From positions 62,001-126,000 of the forward strand of contig NZ_LKKK01000002.1 of assembly GCF_001446935.1 (NCBI RefSeq): DNA of 64,000 bases, written 5' to 3'. Positions 18,426 to 28,207 of the stretch are shown here, piece after piece; the first letter of the stretch is position 1; each line of letters opens with the position of its first letter. The position numbers were made by a program, and so were the translations under genes. The notes beneath the pieces are model-generated. The model was not told the DNA's origin, ran no database searches, and saw nothing but the letters and a program-made list of their open reading frames with translations. Source of the DNA: Pseudomonas sp. TTU2014-080ASC. Its GTDB lineage: Bacteria > Pseudomonadota > Gammaproteobacteria > Pseudomonadales > Pseudomonadaceae.

Positions 18426-19668
18426 GACCTGCGCCTCCTTGCGCGGCAAGCAATGGTGAAGCGCTGTCTACTGAGTGCAGCTCAGCCTGCTCACTCAGCG
18501 GCTGTTGGCGGTCCAGATCAAACACGCAGCGATCAAACATCAGGGTCAGCAGCATGCCCACTGCGGCAATCACAAAGGTCATGGGAATACCCAGCAGACT
18601 CACCACATAACCTGCGCCGAATGACGACAGCAGCACCCCGAAATTCTGGAAAAAGTTGGCCACGCTGAAATCCCGAGCGTAGGACTCCGGTGTGCTGACC
18701 TTGAACAGCGTTACCTCCAGCTTTACCAACAGCTGGAAAATGGCCCAGCCGTACAGGACGCGGCCCAGCAAAATCAGCCACATCGACGGCGTGGCCTGCA
18801 GCAGCATGCCGACTGCCGCCAGCAGCAAATTGAACTGGCTGTGTTCAACCCACCACGGCGGGTTAAGCCAACGCCGTTTGAGCAACAGAGCGAACAGCGC
18901 CACGACACCGGGAATGGCGAACACAAAGCCGGTCAGCATCTGGTTGCTAATCTGAGTGGTGTTCTCCCAAAACAGGGTAAAGAACGGACGGATCAGGTAA
19001 GCACTGAAATCAAACAGCAGCATCAGCAGGCTCAGCTGCATCAGTTTTACCAGTGCCACGCGGGAGCGTTTGGGGACTACTTTGGCGCGGTTATCTTCAT
19101 CCCGGTCGATCACCTTCACCACTTTGCCGCTGCGGATCAGATACAGGCACAACAACATCTGAATGAAGTCACCGGCAGCCATCAGCAGCAGGCAGAACTC
19201 CGGCCCCTGACGCTGCAGGCTGAGCCCACCCACGGCCGCGCCGAAGATCCCGGCAATGTGGATGATTACCGACAGCAGGCCGATGACCACAGCGTGATTG
19301 TCGGCCTTCTCCAGCCGCATCAGATACGGGAACATCAGCAGGTAGCTGGCCTTGACCATGTACATCAGCATGGTCAGCACCCAGAACATCAGCGCGGTCG
19401 GTGCCCAGATCGCCAGCAGGCACAGAACTCCGGCAGCGAACTGGGTGTAGACCACCAAGTGCATGGTTTCCACGTAGCGCGCTACATACGCCCACACCGG
19501 CAACATGCACATCACCGCAATTGAAATTGCCGCGATATAGGCTCCGGTGTGAACGGCATTGGTCAGGCCGTAGCGGGCTTCGAAGAACTGTGGATAAAAG
19601 GCGATCAAGATCGAATCGCTGATCACGCCGAAGGCCGACATGATCAGGATGGCGGTTCGTAGACTCAC
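18418..19668 (-). CDS. MFS transporter, probable siderophore exporter
   Basis: This 416-residue protein has about 12 predicted helices and an MFS-like layout, with a basic central loop (DRDEDNRAKVVPKRSR) between the two halves. Its position between the N-hydroxylase and the acyltransferase of a NIS operon, like alcS in Bordetella, suggests it exports the finished desferri-siderophore across the inner membrane. Substrate is inferred from context only. Confidence 0.82.
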   Translation of the reverse strand: MSLRTAILIMSAFGVISDSILIAFYPQFFEARYGLTNAVHTGAYIAAISIAVMCMLPVWAYVARYVETMHLVVYTQFAAGVLCLLAIWAPTALMFWVLTMLMYMVKASYLLMFPYLMRLEKADNHAVVIGLLSVIIHIAGIFGAAVGGLSLQRQGPEFCLLLMAAGDFIQMLLCLYLIRSGKVVKVIDRDEDNRAKVVPKRSRVALVKLMQLSLLMLLFDFSAYLIRPFFTLFWENTTQISNQMLTGFVFAIPGVVALFALLLKRRWLNPPWWVEHSQFNLLLAAVGMLLQATPSMWLILLGRVLYGWAIFQLLVKLEVTLFKVSTPESYARDFSVANFFQNFGVLLSSFGAGYVVSLLGIPMTFVIAAVGMLLTLMFDRCVFDLDRQQPLSEQAELHSVDSASPLLAAQGGAGHD

Positions 19669-19680
19669 AGTAGCTCTGCC

Positions 19681-20991
19681 CTAACTGGCCAACGCAGTAA
19701 AGCCGTCACCCACGCGCGGGCTGAACTCCTGAAAGGCAATCCGTGGGTCGCAAGGGTAATGATCAACACCCGTCAGTTGATGCAGCAGACGGCCGTTGCG
19801 GTAGCAGGCCAACCCCAAGTCCGGGTTCGCCATGCCATGGCTTTGCAGGCCGACATTCTGTACGTAAATCTCACGCTCCTGATGGTCCACAGCCCAGGTT
19901 CGTGACGCCTGATAGCAGCCCTGCGCATCCCAGCGAATACGCTCACGAATGCCCTCAATGAACCCCGGCAACTGGTAGCCGTACCCGGTGGCAAAGATCA
20001 ACCCATCGGTGACATGCTCGAACTCGTTACCGAGCTTCTGGTGCTTCATGCGCAGCGCCCACTGTCCGTCATCACGCTGTTCTGCGCTTTGCAGGCCGAG
20101 GTTGCTCAACAGTTTGACCGGCGGCAGCTTATGCAGGCTGCGCTCATCCAAGCTGTCGTAAATTTTGGAAATCAGCGACTGATTGATTCCCTTGAACACC
20201 CCTTGCTGGCTGCTTAGGGTTGAGGCTTTTTGCGCCTCAGGCAGGCCATAAAAATACTCAGCATATTCCGGTGTCAGCAGTTCTAGGGTCAGCTTGGCGG
20301 TTTCCATCTGGAAGAAGCGGTCCGAGCGGGTCACCCAGTTCAGGCTGTAACCATGCTCGGCCGAGCCTTGCAGCAGATCGTAGAAAATTTCCGCGCCGCT
20401 CTGGCCGCTGCCAATAACCGTGACGTTCTTACAGCGTTGCAGCTGAGCTTTGTGCTCCAGATAAAAACCGCTGTGAATCGCCTTGGCAGCATCGGCCGGT
20501 TGACTGAATACGCCGGGGAAGCGGGGCAGGCTGCCAATGCCAATCACCAGCTTGCGAGCCTGATAGGCGAACGGCGTACCGGTTTGCGCATGCACACCAC
20601 ACACCTGATAGACCTGTTCCTGTTCGTCATAGCTGATGTCCTGCACCTCATGAGCAAAGCGCACGTTGCTCAGTTGCGCGGCAACCCACTGGCAGTAGCG
20701 GTTGAACTCGTGGCGGTCGAGGTACCAGTTTTCGCGGATGAAGTAGCGATACAGGCGCCCGTGTTGCTTGGCGTAGTTGAGGTAGGTGTAGCGGCTTGTG
20801 GGATCGGCCAGAGTGACCATGTCAGCCATGAAGGGGTTTTGCAGCGTGGTGCCATCTAACAACATGCCTGGGTGCCAACTGAACTCCGTTTTTTTATCCA
20901 GGAATAAGCAGTTGAGGTTTTCCACAGGCTCAGCCATGCAAGCGAGACTGAGATTAAACGGGCCCAAACCAATAGCAATGAAGTCGTACAT
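19681..20991 (-). CDS. Diamine/lysine/ornithine N-monooxygenase (AlcA/IucD-like)
   Basis: This 436-residue flavoprotein hydroxylates a primary amine, the first committed step of hydroxamate siderophore synthesis. Motifs are AIGLGPFNLSLACMAEP (FAD), NVTVIGSGQSGAEIFYDLL (NADPH) and the DGLIFATGYGY motif of this family. It is the first gene of the biosynthetic operon, with a Fur-like box about 50 bp upstream. Putrescine or cadaverine is the likely substrate given the AlcC/DesD-like synthetase, but no decarboxylase gene accompanies it. Confidence 0.94.
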   Translation of the reverse strand: MYDFIAIGLGPFNLSLACMAEPVENLNCLFLDKKTEFSWHPGMLLDGTTLQNPFMADMVTLADPTSRYTYLNYAKQHGRLYRYFIRENWYLDRHEFNRYCQWVAAQLSNVRFAHEVQDISYDEQEQVYQVCGVHAQTGTPFAYQARKLVIGIGSLPRFPGVFSQPADAAKAIHSGFYLEHKAQLQRCKNVTVIGSGQSGAEIFYDLLQGSAEHGYSLNWVTRSDRFFQMETAKLTLELLTPEYAEYFYGLPEAQKASTLSSQQGVFKGINQSLISKIYDSLDERSLHKLPPVKLLSNLGLQSAEQRDDGQWALRMKHQKLGNEFEHVTDGLIFATGYGYQLPGFIEGIRERIRWDAQGCYQASRTWAVDHQEREIYVQNVGLQSHGMANPDLGLACYRNGRLLHQLTGVDHYPCDPRIAFQEFSPRVGDGFTALAS

Positions 20992-21042
20992 GACAAAGCG
21001 CGTCCTTGTGCAGCACTAGAGCAGGTGCATTACACGCTAAAG

Positions 21043-21061
21043 CTAAATGAAAATCATTGTC
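21043..21061. promoter_or_regulatory. Putative Fur box upstream of the siderophore biosynthesis operon
   Basis: CTAAATGAAAATCATTGTC matches 14 of 19 positions of the Fur consensus, with the core ATGA-AAATCATT intact. It lies about 50 bp upstream of the monooxygenase start on the minus strand, a typical place for iron repression. Confidence 0.75.
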
Positions 21062-21194
21062 AACAAAAAGCGCGACCGACTCTCATCTCTCTGCCAAACG
21101 GTCAGCTTTCGGGATTTTCTCAGTAAAGGAATGGCTCTACCGTGCTAGATGCAGGCAGTTCTGACCAAGGAAGCTTCCGCGAGACAGGTCGCTG

Positions 21195-21815
21195 CTATAG
21201 CAGCACATCACTACGACGACGGAACCATCCCGTCAGAGAAAGGCGTTCGCGCTGGGTTAACAGCACTTCGTGATGCAGATCGGCGGACATAAACACCACT
21301 AACGTACCCGCTTCAGGCAGCACATCCAGAGGCTTATCGCCATCCAAATACAGGCGTAGCGCGCCACCGTCTTCGTCTTGCCAGTCCGGGTTTAGGTACA
21401 ACACAGCCGTCACCGTACGCCGGTCATCATCGCGGAAACGGTCCACATGGCGCTTGTAGAACGAGCCCGGCGGATACAGGGCGAAGTGTCCTTCGAAGTC
21501 TTCCAGCCCCAGATACAGGCTCTGGTTAAGCTCGCAACGTAAGGCCTCCAGCCGGTCTAAAAACTCATCGGTGACGCTGGACTGACCGGGCTCAAGCCAC
21601 TGGATATGATCACCACGCACCCCTTCGAGCACCTGCTGCTGATTGCCACGCCCCACACCAGCCGGGTTTAAAGCGCCCTTTTTTGCCCGATCACGGCACT
21701 CTTTCGCTAACTGCAGGGTCAGAGTTTGTGGAATAAACTGGGGTAATACTGACCAGCCTTGCTCAGCAAGGTCGTCAATAATGCGAGGCAGAGTGGTGCA
21801 CGGGGAATTTGTCAT
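21195..21815 (-). CDS. 2OG-Fe(II) oxygenase
   Basis: This 206-residue protein has the double-stranded beta-helix motifs of 2-oxoglutarate/Fe(II) dioxygenases: KRHVDRF (His123, Asp125) and LHHEVLLTQRERLSLTGWFRR, with the distal His and the Arg that binds 2-oxoglutarate. It resembles prolyl-4-hydroxylase-like oxygenases; the substrate is unknown. The start is taken at ATG 21815 (MTNSPCTTLP). The longer frame to 21857 would overlap the control region of the divergent DUF2059 gene. Confidence 0.85.
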   Translation of the reverse strand: MTNSPCTTLPRIIDDLAEQGWSVLPQFIPQTLTLQLAKECRDRAKKGALNPAGVGRGNQQQVLEGVRGDHIQWLEPGQSSVTDEFLDRLEALRCELNQSLYLGLEDFEGHFALYPPGSFYKRHVDRFRDDDRRTVTAVLYLNPDWQDEDGGALRLYLDGDKPLDVLPEAGTLVVFMSADLHHEVLLTQRERLSLTGWFRRRSDVLL

Positions 21816-21899
21816 ACTGCCGATTTTATCAGTGCCACCTGCCACCTCGACAAGCACGTGTTCACCCCGGAAAATAATGGTTCCTCAGTGGAGTCCCCA

Positions 21900-22667
21900 A
21901 TGCGTGCCATCACTCTTGCCCTGACCCTCCTGCTCAGTCTGCCTGCCTGGGCCGACGATGTTCTGCGCCTGTATCAGGCTGCCGGTTGGCCACAACAACG
22001 CACCCACTTCAGTGAGGCCCTGCAAAGCGCGCAGGAGCGCTACCGCAGCAGCCTGCCGCCTGCCGTGTTTCAGGCCCTGGTGAATAACAGCAACCAGCGC
22101 TTCAATCCCAGCGCTGTCGATCAGCGCGTGCAGCAGGGCCTGCGCGACAACCTGAGCAACCCAACAGCAGCGCTGCAGTTTTTTGAATCACCACTGGGAC
22201 GCAAGATCGTCAGCGCCGAGCTGACGGCCACTCGCCGTGATCAATTGGCGCGCTATGCCAACGGCCTGCCACGCATCGAGGCAGATGCCACGCGCCGCCT
22301 GCAAATTCGCCACTTGGCTCAGGCCCTACCCGCGAGCCAGGCCGGAGCCGAAGTCAGCCTGGCCCTGGCTGGCATTGCTGCCGACAGCCTGAGCCAGATG
22401 CTGCCGGGCCTGCTCGGTGGCGACAGCACCCACATGCTGCTCAACAGCCAGCGTCAGCGTTTGGTTGAACAGATGAATGCGGATCTGGATAACACCCTGC
22501 TGTTTGTCTACCGCGACCTGAGTGATGCCGAGCTGGAAGAGTTCGTCAGCTTCGTCCAGTCCCCGGACGGTCAGGCCTACTATCAGGCCGCCTTGGCGGC
22601 ACTGCGCAGTGGCTTAGCGGTAGGGCAAAGCGCTGCCAGCTTGGCTCCGGCACCAACCGGCATCTGA
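21900..22667 (+). CDS. DUF2059-domain secreted protein
   Basis: This 255-residue protein has a clear signal peptide (MRAITLALTLLLSLPAWA-DD). Two helical repeats each carry the DUF2059-like pattern (ALQFFESPLGRKIVSAE near 90-105, and EEFVSFVQSPDGQAYYQA near 220-237). GGAG lies nine bases before the ATG. The function of the family is not established. The gene is divergent from the 2OG oxygenase and converges on the hydrolase. Confidence 0.82.
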   Translation: MRAITLALTLLLSLPAWADDVLRLYQAAGWPQQRTHFSEALQSAQERYRSSLPPAVFQALVNNSNQRFNPSAVDQRVQQGLRDNLSNPTAALQFFESPLGRKIVSAELTATRRDQLARYANGLPRIEADATRRLQIRHLAQALPASQAGAEVSLALAGIAADSLSQMLPGLLGGDSTHMLLNSQRQRLVEQMNADLDNTLLFVYRDLSDAELEEFVSFVQSPDGQAYYQAALAALRSGLAVGQSAASLAPAPTGI

Positions 22668-22676
22668 TCTTGCGCT

Positions 22677-23609
22677 TTAGCGCAGGTGTTCACTGAGAAA
22701 ACCGAAGAAACGCTCGCGAAACTCCGGCAGCTCATTGGACAAATGGTGGCGAGCCTCGCTCAGGCGCAAAATCTCAGGCTTAGCGAACTTATCCTGCAAC
22801 ACCTCCAGGTTGTGCTGCCAGGCCACCGTCATATCCTGCTCCCCCTGAACTATCAGCGGCCTGCGCTGGCTGCGCCCAGCTGACTCGATACGTGGCACCC
22901 AACGGCTCAGTGCGCCCACCCAGGCAGTAGGCAGCATGCGCGGCTGCAGCGGGTCGTGGTTGTGGACAAAGTCGATGAAGGCGGAATCGGTTGAATTGAC
23001 GCTGAAACGCCGGGGAATCTCGCTGACAAAATTGCGCATGACGTGGTAGCTGAGCTTCGACCAGTTCCAGGCGCGGGGCCGCACCAGCGGAGCCATCAGG
23101 ATGGTTTCGCCGACGTTTTCGGCTGGCTCGCCGTTAAGCAGGTAGTCGATCAGAATCGCTCCGCCGGTGCTCTGCCCGAACAGGTGCCATGGACGCGGTA
23201 GCTGCAGCTCGCCCGCCTGCGCCAACACAGCCTGCAAAACGGTCTGATATTCGGCAAAGTCATTAATGCTGGCGCGAGGACCGCTGGATAGGCCATGACC
23301 GGGCAAGTCGAAACTCAGCACGGCAAAGCCCAGTGCCAACGCCCACTCCACCACATGCCGGTACAGCCCACCGTGATCGTAATAGCCGTGCAGCACAATC
23401 AACGTAGCGCGGGGTTCTTCAGGCCACCAGGCCTGCACGGCGATCTGATAGTCCCCGGCCTGAATCTGCCCCATACGACTGGTGCGGGCCACGTTTTCAC
23501 GGAAGCCATAGAAGCGCCGATAGCCTTGCTCAGCAGCTGTCAGATGACTGGCTGCGGCCAAGGGTCGCAGAGCAGAGATCAGCGATTCAGGTTGAAACGG
23601 CTCAGGCAT
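22677..23609 (-). CDS. Alpha/beta hydrolase (S33/lysophospholipase-like)
   Basis: This 310-residue hydrolase has LHGYYDHGGLYRH (oxyanion region), FDLPGHGLSSG, the nucleophile elbow GQSTGG and a C-terminal His in EARHHLSNE, with the acid in EQDMTV. This pattern fits serine aminopeptidase S33/monoacylglycerol-lipase-like enzymes. No signal peptide is visible, so it is probably cytoplasmic. The substrate is unknown. Confidence 0.85.
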   Translation of the reverse strand: MPEPFQPESLISALRPLAAASHLTAAEQGYRRFYGFRENVARTSRMGQIQAGDYQIAVQAWWPEEPRATLIVLHGYYDHGGLYRHVVEWALALGFAVLSFDLPGHGLSSGPRASINDFAEYQTVLQAVLAQAGELQLPRPWHLFGQSTGGAILIDYLLNGEPAENVGETILMAPLVRPRAWNWSKLSYHVMRNFVSEIPRRFSVNSTDSAFIDFVHNHDPLQPRMLPTAWVGALSRWVPRIESAGRSQRRPLIVQGEQDMTVAWQHNLEVLQDKFAKPEILRLSEARHHLSNELPEFRERFFGFLSEHLR

Positions 23610-23730
23610 AGGGATTCCACCAGCTCCAGGGCAAAAAAGGCTCCGTGCACGCGCGCACTGCGCAGATTAGGGTTATTTAGCTAAATCGTCAGCCATGGCA
23701 AGCTTAACGCTTGTCTGAAGATGGTCCGTT

Positions 23731-24303
23731 ATGAATCCCCGCCCACGCAATATCCTTCTGGTCTTCATCCTGCTGCTCGCCTGGATTGTCACTATGGTGG
23801 CAGCCTACTGGTGGTACGAGGCTCGCTATATGCGCAGCTTTACCGATCAGACCACGCTGTTCAGCGGAGATACTCTCAGACTACCGGAAGAGCTGGCCGG
23901 TTCAGGCAAAATTCATTTCATTCACTTCTGGGATCCGAAATGCCCGTGCAATGTGGGTAATCAACAGCACCTCGGCGAGCTGCTTGAGCGCTTCAGCGGC
24001 CAGGATGTTGAGTTTTATGCGGTGCAAAAACCCGGAACACAAGGTCTTCTGCCCCAGAATCTGGCCGCACTGAAACACCTGGCTGCGTTTACCGGCACAG
24101 ATCAGATTCCCGCCAGCCCAGCAGTTGCCATCTGGGACCGTAATGACCAGCTGGCCTACCTGGGCCCTTATAGCGAAGGCACTGTCTGCAGCTCCAGCAA
24201 CAGCTTTGTCGAACCTATTCTCACTGCTCTGGTGGAAGGACGCACCGTGAGCGCCAGCAACAACCTAGCTGTTGGTTGTTTCTGCCAATGGTCGGGCGAC
24301 TGA
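23731..24303 (+). CDS. Membrane-anchored thioredoxin-like protein (CPC motif)
   Basis: This 190-residue protein has one N-terminal membrane helix (residues 8-29) and then a thioredoxin-like fold facing the periplasm. The active-site position reads FWDPKCPCN, i.e. CxC rather than CxxC, and the cis-Pro region is probably PASPAVAIWD. Two more cysteines (GCFC) lie at the C-terminus. It may belong to the DUF6436 group. A thiol-disulfide role is likely from the fold, but the CxC spacing is unusual and the partner is unknown. Confidence 0.72.
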   Translation: MNPRPRNILLVFILLLAWIVTMVAAYWWYEARYMRSFTDQTTLFSGDTLRLPEELAGSGKIHFIHFWDPKCPCNVGNQQHLGELLERFSGQDVEFYAVQKPGTQGLLPQNLAALKHLAAFTGTDQIPASPAVAIWDRNDQLAYLGPYSEGTVCSSSNSFVEPILTALVEGRTVSASNNLAVGCFCQWSGD

Positions 24304-24380
24304 ACTTCAGCTCCCGCCACTCGGTTATGGATTAGCACGCCACTCATGTCGCTACGGCCACACACTTAGACACTGTCCCA

Positions 24381-25898
24381 ATGCAAAGCAACAACCTTTC
24401 CACAGCCGCACCGCTTTCAACCCTTCAGCTGCACTACCAAAAAGCCGACCGCATCATGCTGATTGTGTTGTGGCTGATGTTTTTCTATGCGCTAGGTCTG
24501 GCCGCCTGGCATGACACCTGGATGCAGGCCCTGATCGTCGGCGGAGGCACTGCGCTGGTGATGACTGCACTGCAGCAGCTGATCGCCGGTGAGCGCCTAC
24601 TGCGCTGCGCCATTGCGGCAGGCTTTATGGTGATGTCGGCCCTGCACATCAACCAGGCCAGTGGCATGATCGAAATGCACTTCGGCATCTTTGTGCTGCT
24701 GGCATTCCTGCTGTACTACCGTGACTGGCTGCCGATTGTGGTGGCTGCTGCCGTCATTGCGGTGCATCACCTGAGCTTCTTTGCCCTGCAAACCCAGGGT
24801 TTTGATGTCAGCGTGGTCAGCGAAGGCTCCTGGCCGACGATTTTCCTGCATGCGTTTTATGTGGTGCTGGAGAGCGTGATCCTGATCTATCTGGCCCGCG
24901 AAACCCAGACCGAGGCCCGCGAAAGCTCGGCACTGATGGAAGTGGCCGCAGCCCTCAGCCAAAGCGACTCGGTTGACTTAAGCGCCCGCAGCGAAGCAGA
25001 GGGCGCCGTCAGTCAGCGTTTCAATCAGTTCCTTGCTGTACTCGACGAGTTGGTCGGCGCAGCGCTGCAAAACACCCAGAGCCTGCAAGAGCTGGGGCAG
25101 AAGCTGGCCACGGCCACAGCCGAAATGCGCAGTGGTGCAGACCAGCAGCTCGGTGAAATCAATCACATGAGTTCCGCGATGCTGGAGATGAGTGCGGCCA
25201 TCGACGGGGTTGCCGAACATGCCCACAGCGCTGCGGATGCCACTCAGGCGGCCGCTAAGCATGCCTGTGACAGCAGCCTCTCAGTCAATCATGTCGGCAG
25301 CGAAATCAGCCGTCTGGCGACACAGATCGACACTACTGATGCTGAAGTTCAGGCACTGGTTGTTCAGTCTGAAGAGATTGGCAAAGTGCTGCTGGTCATT
25401 CGCGCCATCGCCGAACAGACCAACCTGCTGGCGCTCAATGCCGCTATTGAGGCCGCCCGTGCCGGTGAGCAGGGCAGAGGCTTTGCCGTGGTGGCAGATG
25501 AGGTGCGCAGCCTGGCGCAAAAAACCGCCAGTTCAACCTCTGAGATCCAAGGCATCATCAGCAGACTCCAGCAAAGCAGCCAGCAAGTGGCCGCAGCGAT
25601 GGTCGACAGCCGCAACATTGTCGCCGGCTGCGTCAACGACAGCGAAAATACCGCTGGCCTGCTCACTGAGTTGGCAGAAGATATCCGCTCAATCAGCCAG
25701 ATGAACGAACTGATCGCCAATGCGACCCAGGAACAAGCCATCGTCAGTAACGAAATCAGCCAGCACATCAGCGGTGTGCAGCACGTGGCTGAACTGAACC
25801 TCACCGAAGCCGCTGCACTGAGTCAGGAAGGCCAGCGCCTCAGCCAACTGGCCCAGCGCCTGGCTCAACTGACCCATCGCTTCCGCGTCAGCCGCTAA
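24381..25898 (+). CDS. Methyl-accepting chemotaxis protein with six-helix membrane sensor
   Basis: In this 505-residue chemoreceptor the N-terminal ~180 residues are six hydrophobic helices with very short loops and no large periplasmic domain. The cytoplasmic part carries the hairpin signature [20 protein letters not shown] and then [18 protein letters not shown], which contacts CheA/CheW. A membrane-embedded sensor suggests detection of membrane or energy state rather than a periplasmic ligand, but this is inference. The gene stands alone, followed by a GC-rich hairpin. Confidence 0.92.
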   Translation: MQSNNLSTAAPLSTLQLHYQKADRIMLIVLWLMFFYALGLAAWHDTWMQALIVGGGTALVMTALQQLIAGERLLRCAIAAGFMVMSALHINQASGMIEMHFGIFVLLAFLLYYRDWLPIVVAAAVIAVHHLSFFALQTQGFDVSVVSEGSWPTIFLHAFYVVLESVILIYLARETQTEARESSALMEVAAALSQSDSVDLSARSEAEGAVSQRFNQFLAVLDELVGAALQNTQSLQELGQKLATATAEMRSGADQQLGEINHMSSAMLEMSAAIDGVAEHAHSAADATQAAAKHACDSSLSVNHVGSEISRLATQIDTTDAEVQALVVQSEEIGKVLLVIRAIAEQTNLLALNAAIEAARAGEQGRGFAVVADEVRSLAQKTASSTSEIQGIISRLQQSSQQVAAAMVDSRNIVAGCVNDSENTAGLLTELAEDIRSISQMNELIANATQEQAIVSNEISQHISGVQHVAELNLTEAAALSQEGQRLSQLAQRLAQLTHRFRVSR

Positions 25899-25905
25899 GC
25901 CTCTG

Positions 25906-25936
25906 ACGCCGGGTCTGCGCCCAGCAGGCCCGGCGT
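25906..25936 (+). terminator. GC-rich hairpin after the chemoreceptor gene
   Basis: Arms ACGCCGGG and CCCGGCGT enclose a 15-base loop eight bases past the stop codon. No T-run follows, so termination would be weak or the hairpin may only stabilise the 3' end. Confidence 0.5.
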
Positions 25937-26037
25937 TGTGAATCATCCCCTATCAATACCTGGAAGCAGGCTTTCGCTGCCGTCAGATTTGATCGATGCT
26001 AGCCGCCGGCTAATTCAATCAATAAGACGGAGCCCGC

Positions 26038-27522
26038 ATGAAGCGCTTGCTACTGGTGCTGTTATCAGCCGTTCTGATCCTGCTTGTGGTGGTTCTTGCA
26101 CGCACCTTTGCGCAGCCTGCTGCCGAATTCAACGCAAACCCAGTGGCCTTGCCTGACGGTTTGGACGCCCAACGTGCCGCGCAGAGCCTCTCCGCCGCGA
26201 TTCGCCTGCAGACCATATCCCATCAGGTCGGCGCACCAGCCGCGCAACAGGCTGCCAGCGACAAGGCTTTCCGCGAACTTGAAGCCTGGTTGCAGGAGCG
26301 CTATCCACAGGTAGTCGCCACCACCGTGCGCGAGCAGGTACGCGCGCCGAGCATCCTGCTGCGCTGGCCGGGCAAGGATCGTCAGCTGCCGCCCGGTTTG
26401 CTAATGGCGCACAGTGACGTGGTGCCAGTTACGCCGGGCACCGAGAAAGACTGGAGCTATCCGCCGTTTTCAGGTGAGATCGCCGAAGGCTTTATTTGGG
26501 GGCGGGGTGCCATCGACAGCAAAGGCTCCATGGTGGCCATGCTGGAGGCGGTGGAAACCCTGATCAGTCAGGGCTTTCAGCCGCAGCGTGATGTGTTCCT
26601 GGCGTTCGGCCACGACGAAGAAATCGGTGGTCTGCAAGGCAACAAACGCATTGCCGCGTACCTGCAAAAGCAGGGCACGCGACTGGCCTGGGTCAGCGAT
26701 GAAGGTGGGTTTGTCGTACGCGGACAGATTCCCGGAGTTAAGCAGGATGTCGCCGTTGTTGGCGTCGCAGAGAAGGGCTATCTCAGCCTGATTCTGCAAA
26801 CCAGTGCAGCAGGCGGGCACTCGTCACAGCCTCCGGCCTTTAATGAAACCGCGGTGGGCCGTCTCAGCCGGGCTTTGCAGCGCCTGTCCGAAACGCCTTT
26901 CAAACGTGATTTTGATGGCCCGACCGGTGCGCTGCTGGAAAGCGTCACACCGGCACAGTCGTTCCCGTACCGGATGATATTTGCCAACCTCTGGCTGTTC
27001 GGACCGTTAGTGGCAGATCAGCTGGCTGCCACCCCGACCGGCGCGGCGCAGATGCAAACATCGATTGCACCGACCATGCTACGCGCCGGCGTAAAAGACA
27101 ATGTGCTCGCGCCCAGCGCCCGTGCCACCGTGAATATCCGCATTCATCCGCGTGACAATCTGGATCAGGTGATGGCGCATGTTCGCAACACAATCAACGA
27201 CGATCAGGTGCAGATCAAGATGCTGCCAGCGGCGCGCAATCCGTCGGCGGTTTCCGATATCAACGGTGAAACCTATAAGCGCTTTGCCGGGATCATCCGC
27301 CAGAGTTTCAGCAACACCCTGGTCAGCCCCAATCTCACCGTAGGTGCCACAGATGCACGTTATTACGAGCCGCTGACACAGAACGTATTCCGCTTCAGCC
27401 CGCTGCTGATGGAGAAGGAAGATCTGGGGCGCATGCACGCCACCAACGAACGCGTATCAGTCGAGAATCTGGCCAACGCCAGCGGCTTTTACTATCGGCT
27501 GCTGCAGAATTTGACGGAGTAA
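26038..27522 (+). CDS. M20-family peptidase (carboxypeptidase S / PM20D1-like)
   Basis: This 494-residue zinc hydrolase has an N-terminal membrane helix (residues 3-22). Metal-site motifs are LLMAHSDVVPV (His, Asp), GFIWGRGAIDSKGSMVAM (bridging Asp), FGHDEEIGG (catalytic Glu-Glu) and a late His in RMHATNERV. The long form and N-terminal anchor match the CPS1/PM20D1 subgroup, which hydrolyses (or forms) N-acyl amino acids and short peptides. The substrate here is unknown. Confidence 0.9.
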   Translation: MKRLLLVLLSAVLILLVVVLARTFAQPAAEFNANPVALPDGLDAQRAAQSLSAAIRLQTISHQVGAPAAQQAASDKAFRELEAWLQERYPQVVATTVREQVRAPSILLRWPGKDRQLPPGLLMAHSDVVPVTPGTEKDWSYPPFSGEIAEGFIWGRGAIDSKGSMVAMLEAVETLISQGFQPQRDVFLAFGHDEEIGGLQGNKRIAAYLQKQGTRLAWVSDEGGFVVRGQIPGVKQDVAVVGVAEKGYLSLILQTSAAGGHSSQPPAFNETAVGRLSRALQRLSETPFKRDFDGPTGALLESVTPAQSFPYRMIFANLWLFGPLVADQLAATPTGAAQMQTSIAPTMLRAGVKDNVLAPSARATVNIRIHPRDNLDQVMAHVRNTINDDQVQIKMLPAARNPSAVSDINGETYKRFAGIIRQSFSNTLVSPNLTVGATDARYYEPLTQNVFRFSPLLMEKEDLGRMHATNERVSVENLANASGFYYRLLQNLTE

Positions 27523-27530
27523 GCGGCGGC

Positions 27531-28133
27531 TTACTCAATCAGCAGGCGGACCATTTCCACCACCGAGGTGACGCTGAGTTTGTCCATGATGCGCGCCCGG
27601 TGGTTTTCAACGGTACGCGGGCTGATCCCGGCCAGCTCGGCAATTTCGCGGCTGGAGCGGCCCTCAACCACCCACAAGGCAATCTTGCGCTCCTGCGGTG
27701 TCAGCAAGGCCAGGCGCGCCTCACGGCTTTCGCGTTGCAGGCGCTGCTCGTAGCGTTCGCGGCTCAGCTGCAGGGCCGCGCCGACGCGCTCCAGCAGATG
27801 CTCACCGTGCACCGGCTTTTCCACATAATCGAAGGCACCCCGGCGCATGGCTTCGACTGCAGTCGGCACATCGGCATGGCCGGTAATGAAGATAAGCGGA
27901 GTCTCAACGCCGCTCTCCGTCAGATGGGCTTGCAAGCTCAGCCCATCGATTTCGGGCATGCGCAGGTCGGAGAGAATGCAGTGATCGGGTGCTGGGGTAT
28001 AACGCTGCAAAAAATCAGCGGAGGAACTGAAGCTACTCACCTGCAATCCCGCAGAGCGCAGCAGCTCTGCATGTACATGCAGAATGAAATCTTCATCATC
28101 AATGAGAAAGACTTTGCCCTTGGACATCGTCAT
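27531..28133 (-). CDS. FixJ-family response regulator
   Basis: This 200-residue regulator has a receiver domain (IDDED acidic pocket, phospho-acceptor Asp in CILSDLRMPEIDG, conserved Lys in VEKPVH) followed by a LuxR-type helix-turn-helix (LLTPQERKIALWVVEG, SSREIAELAGISPRTVENHRA). No histidine kinase gene is adjacent, so its sensor is encoded elsewhere. It follows the LafW-like gene by about 75 bp on the same strand, at the tail of the lateral flagellar operon. A role in that system is possible but unproven. Confidence 0.9.
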   Translation of the reverse strand: MTMSKGKVFLIDDEDFILHVHAELLRSAGLQVSSFSSSADFLQRYTPAPDHCILSDLRMPEIDGLSLQAHLTESGVETPLIFITGHADVPTAVEAMRRGAFDYVEKPVHGEHLLERVGAALQLSRERYEQRLQRESREARLALLTPQERKIALWVVEGRSSREIAELAGISPRTVENHRARIMDKLSVTSVVEMVRLLIE

Positions 28134-28207
28134 TGGCAGGTATCTTCTGATCGGAAATTGTGGCGCTCACGCAATCCATCAGGCTGTCAGGTCATGCCGC
28201 ACAGACT

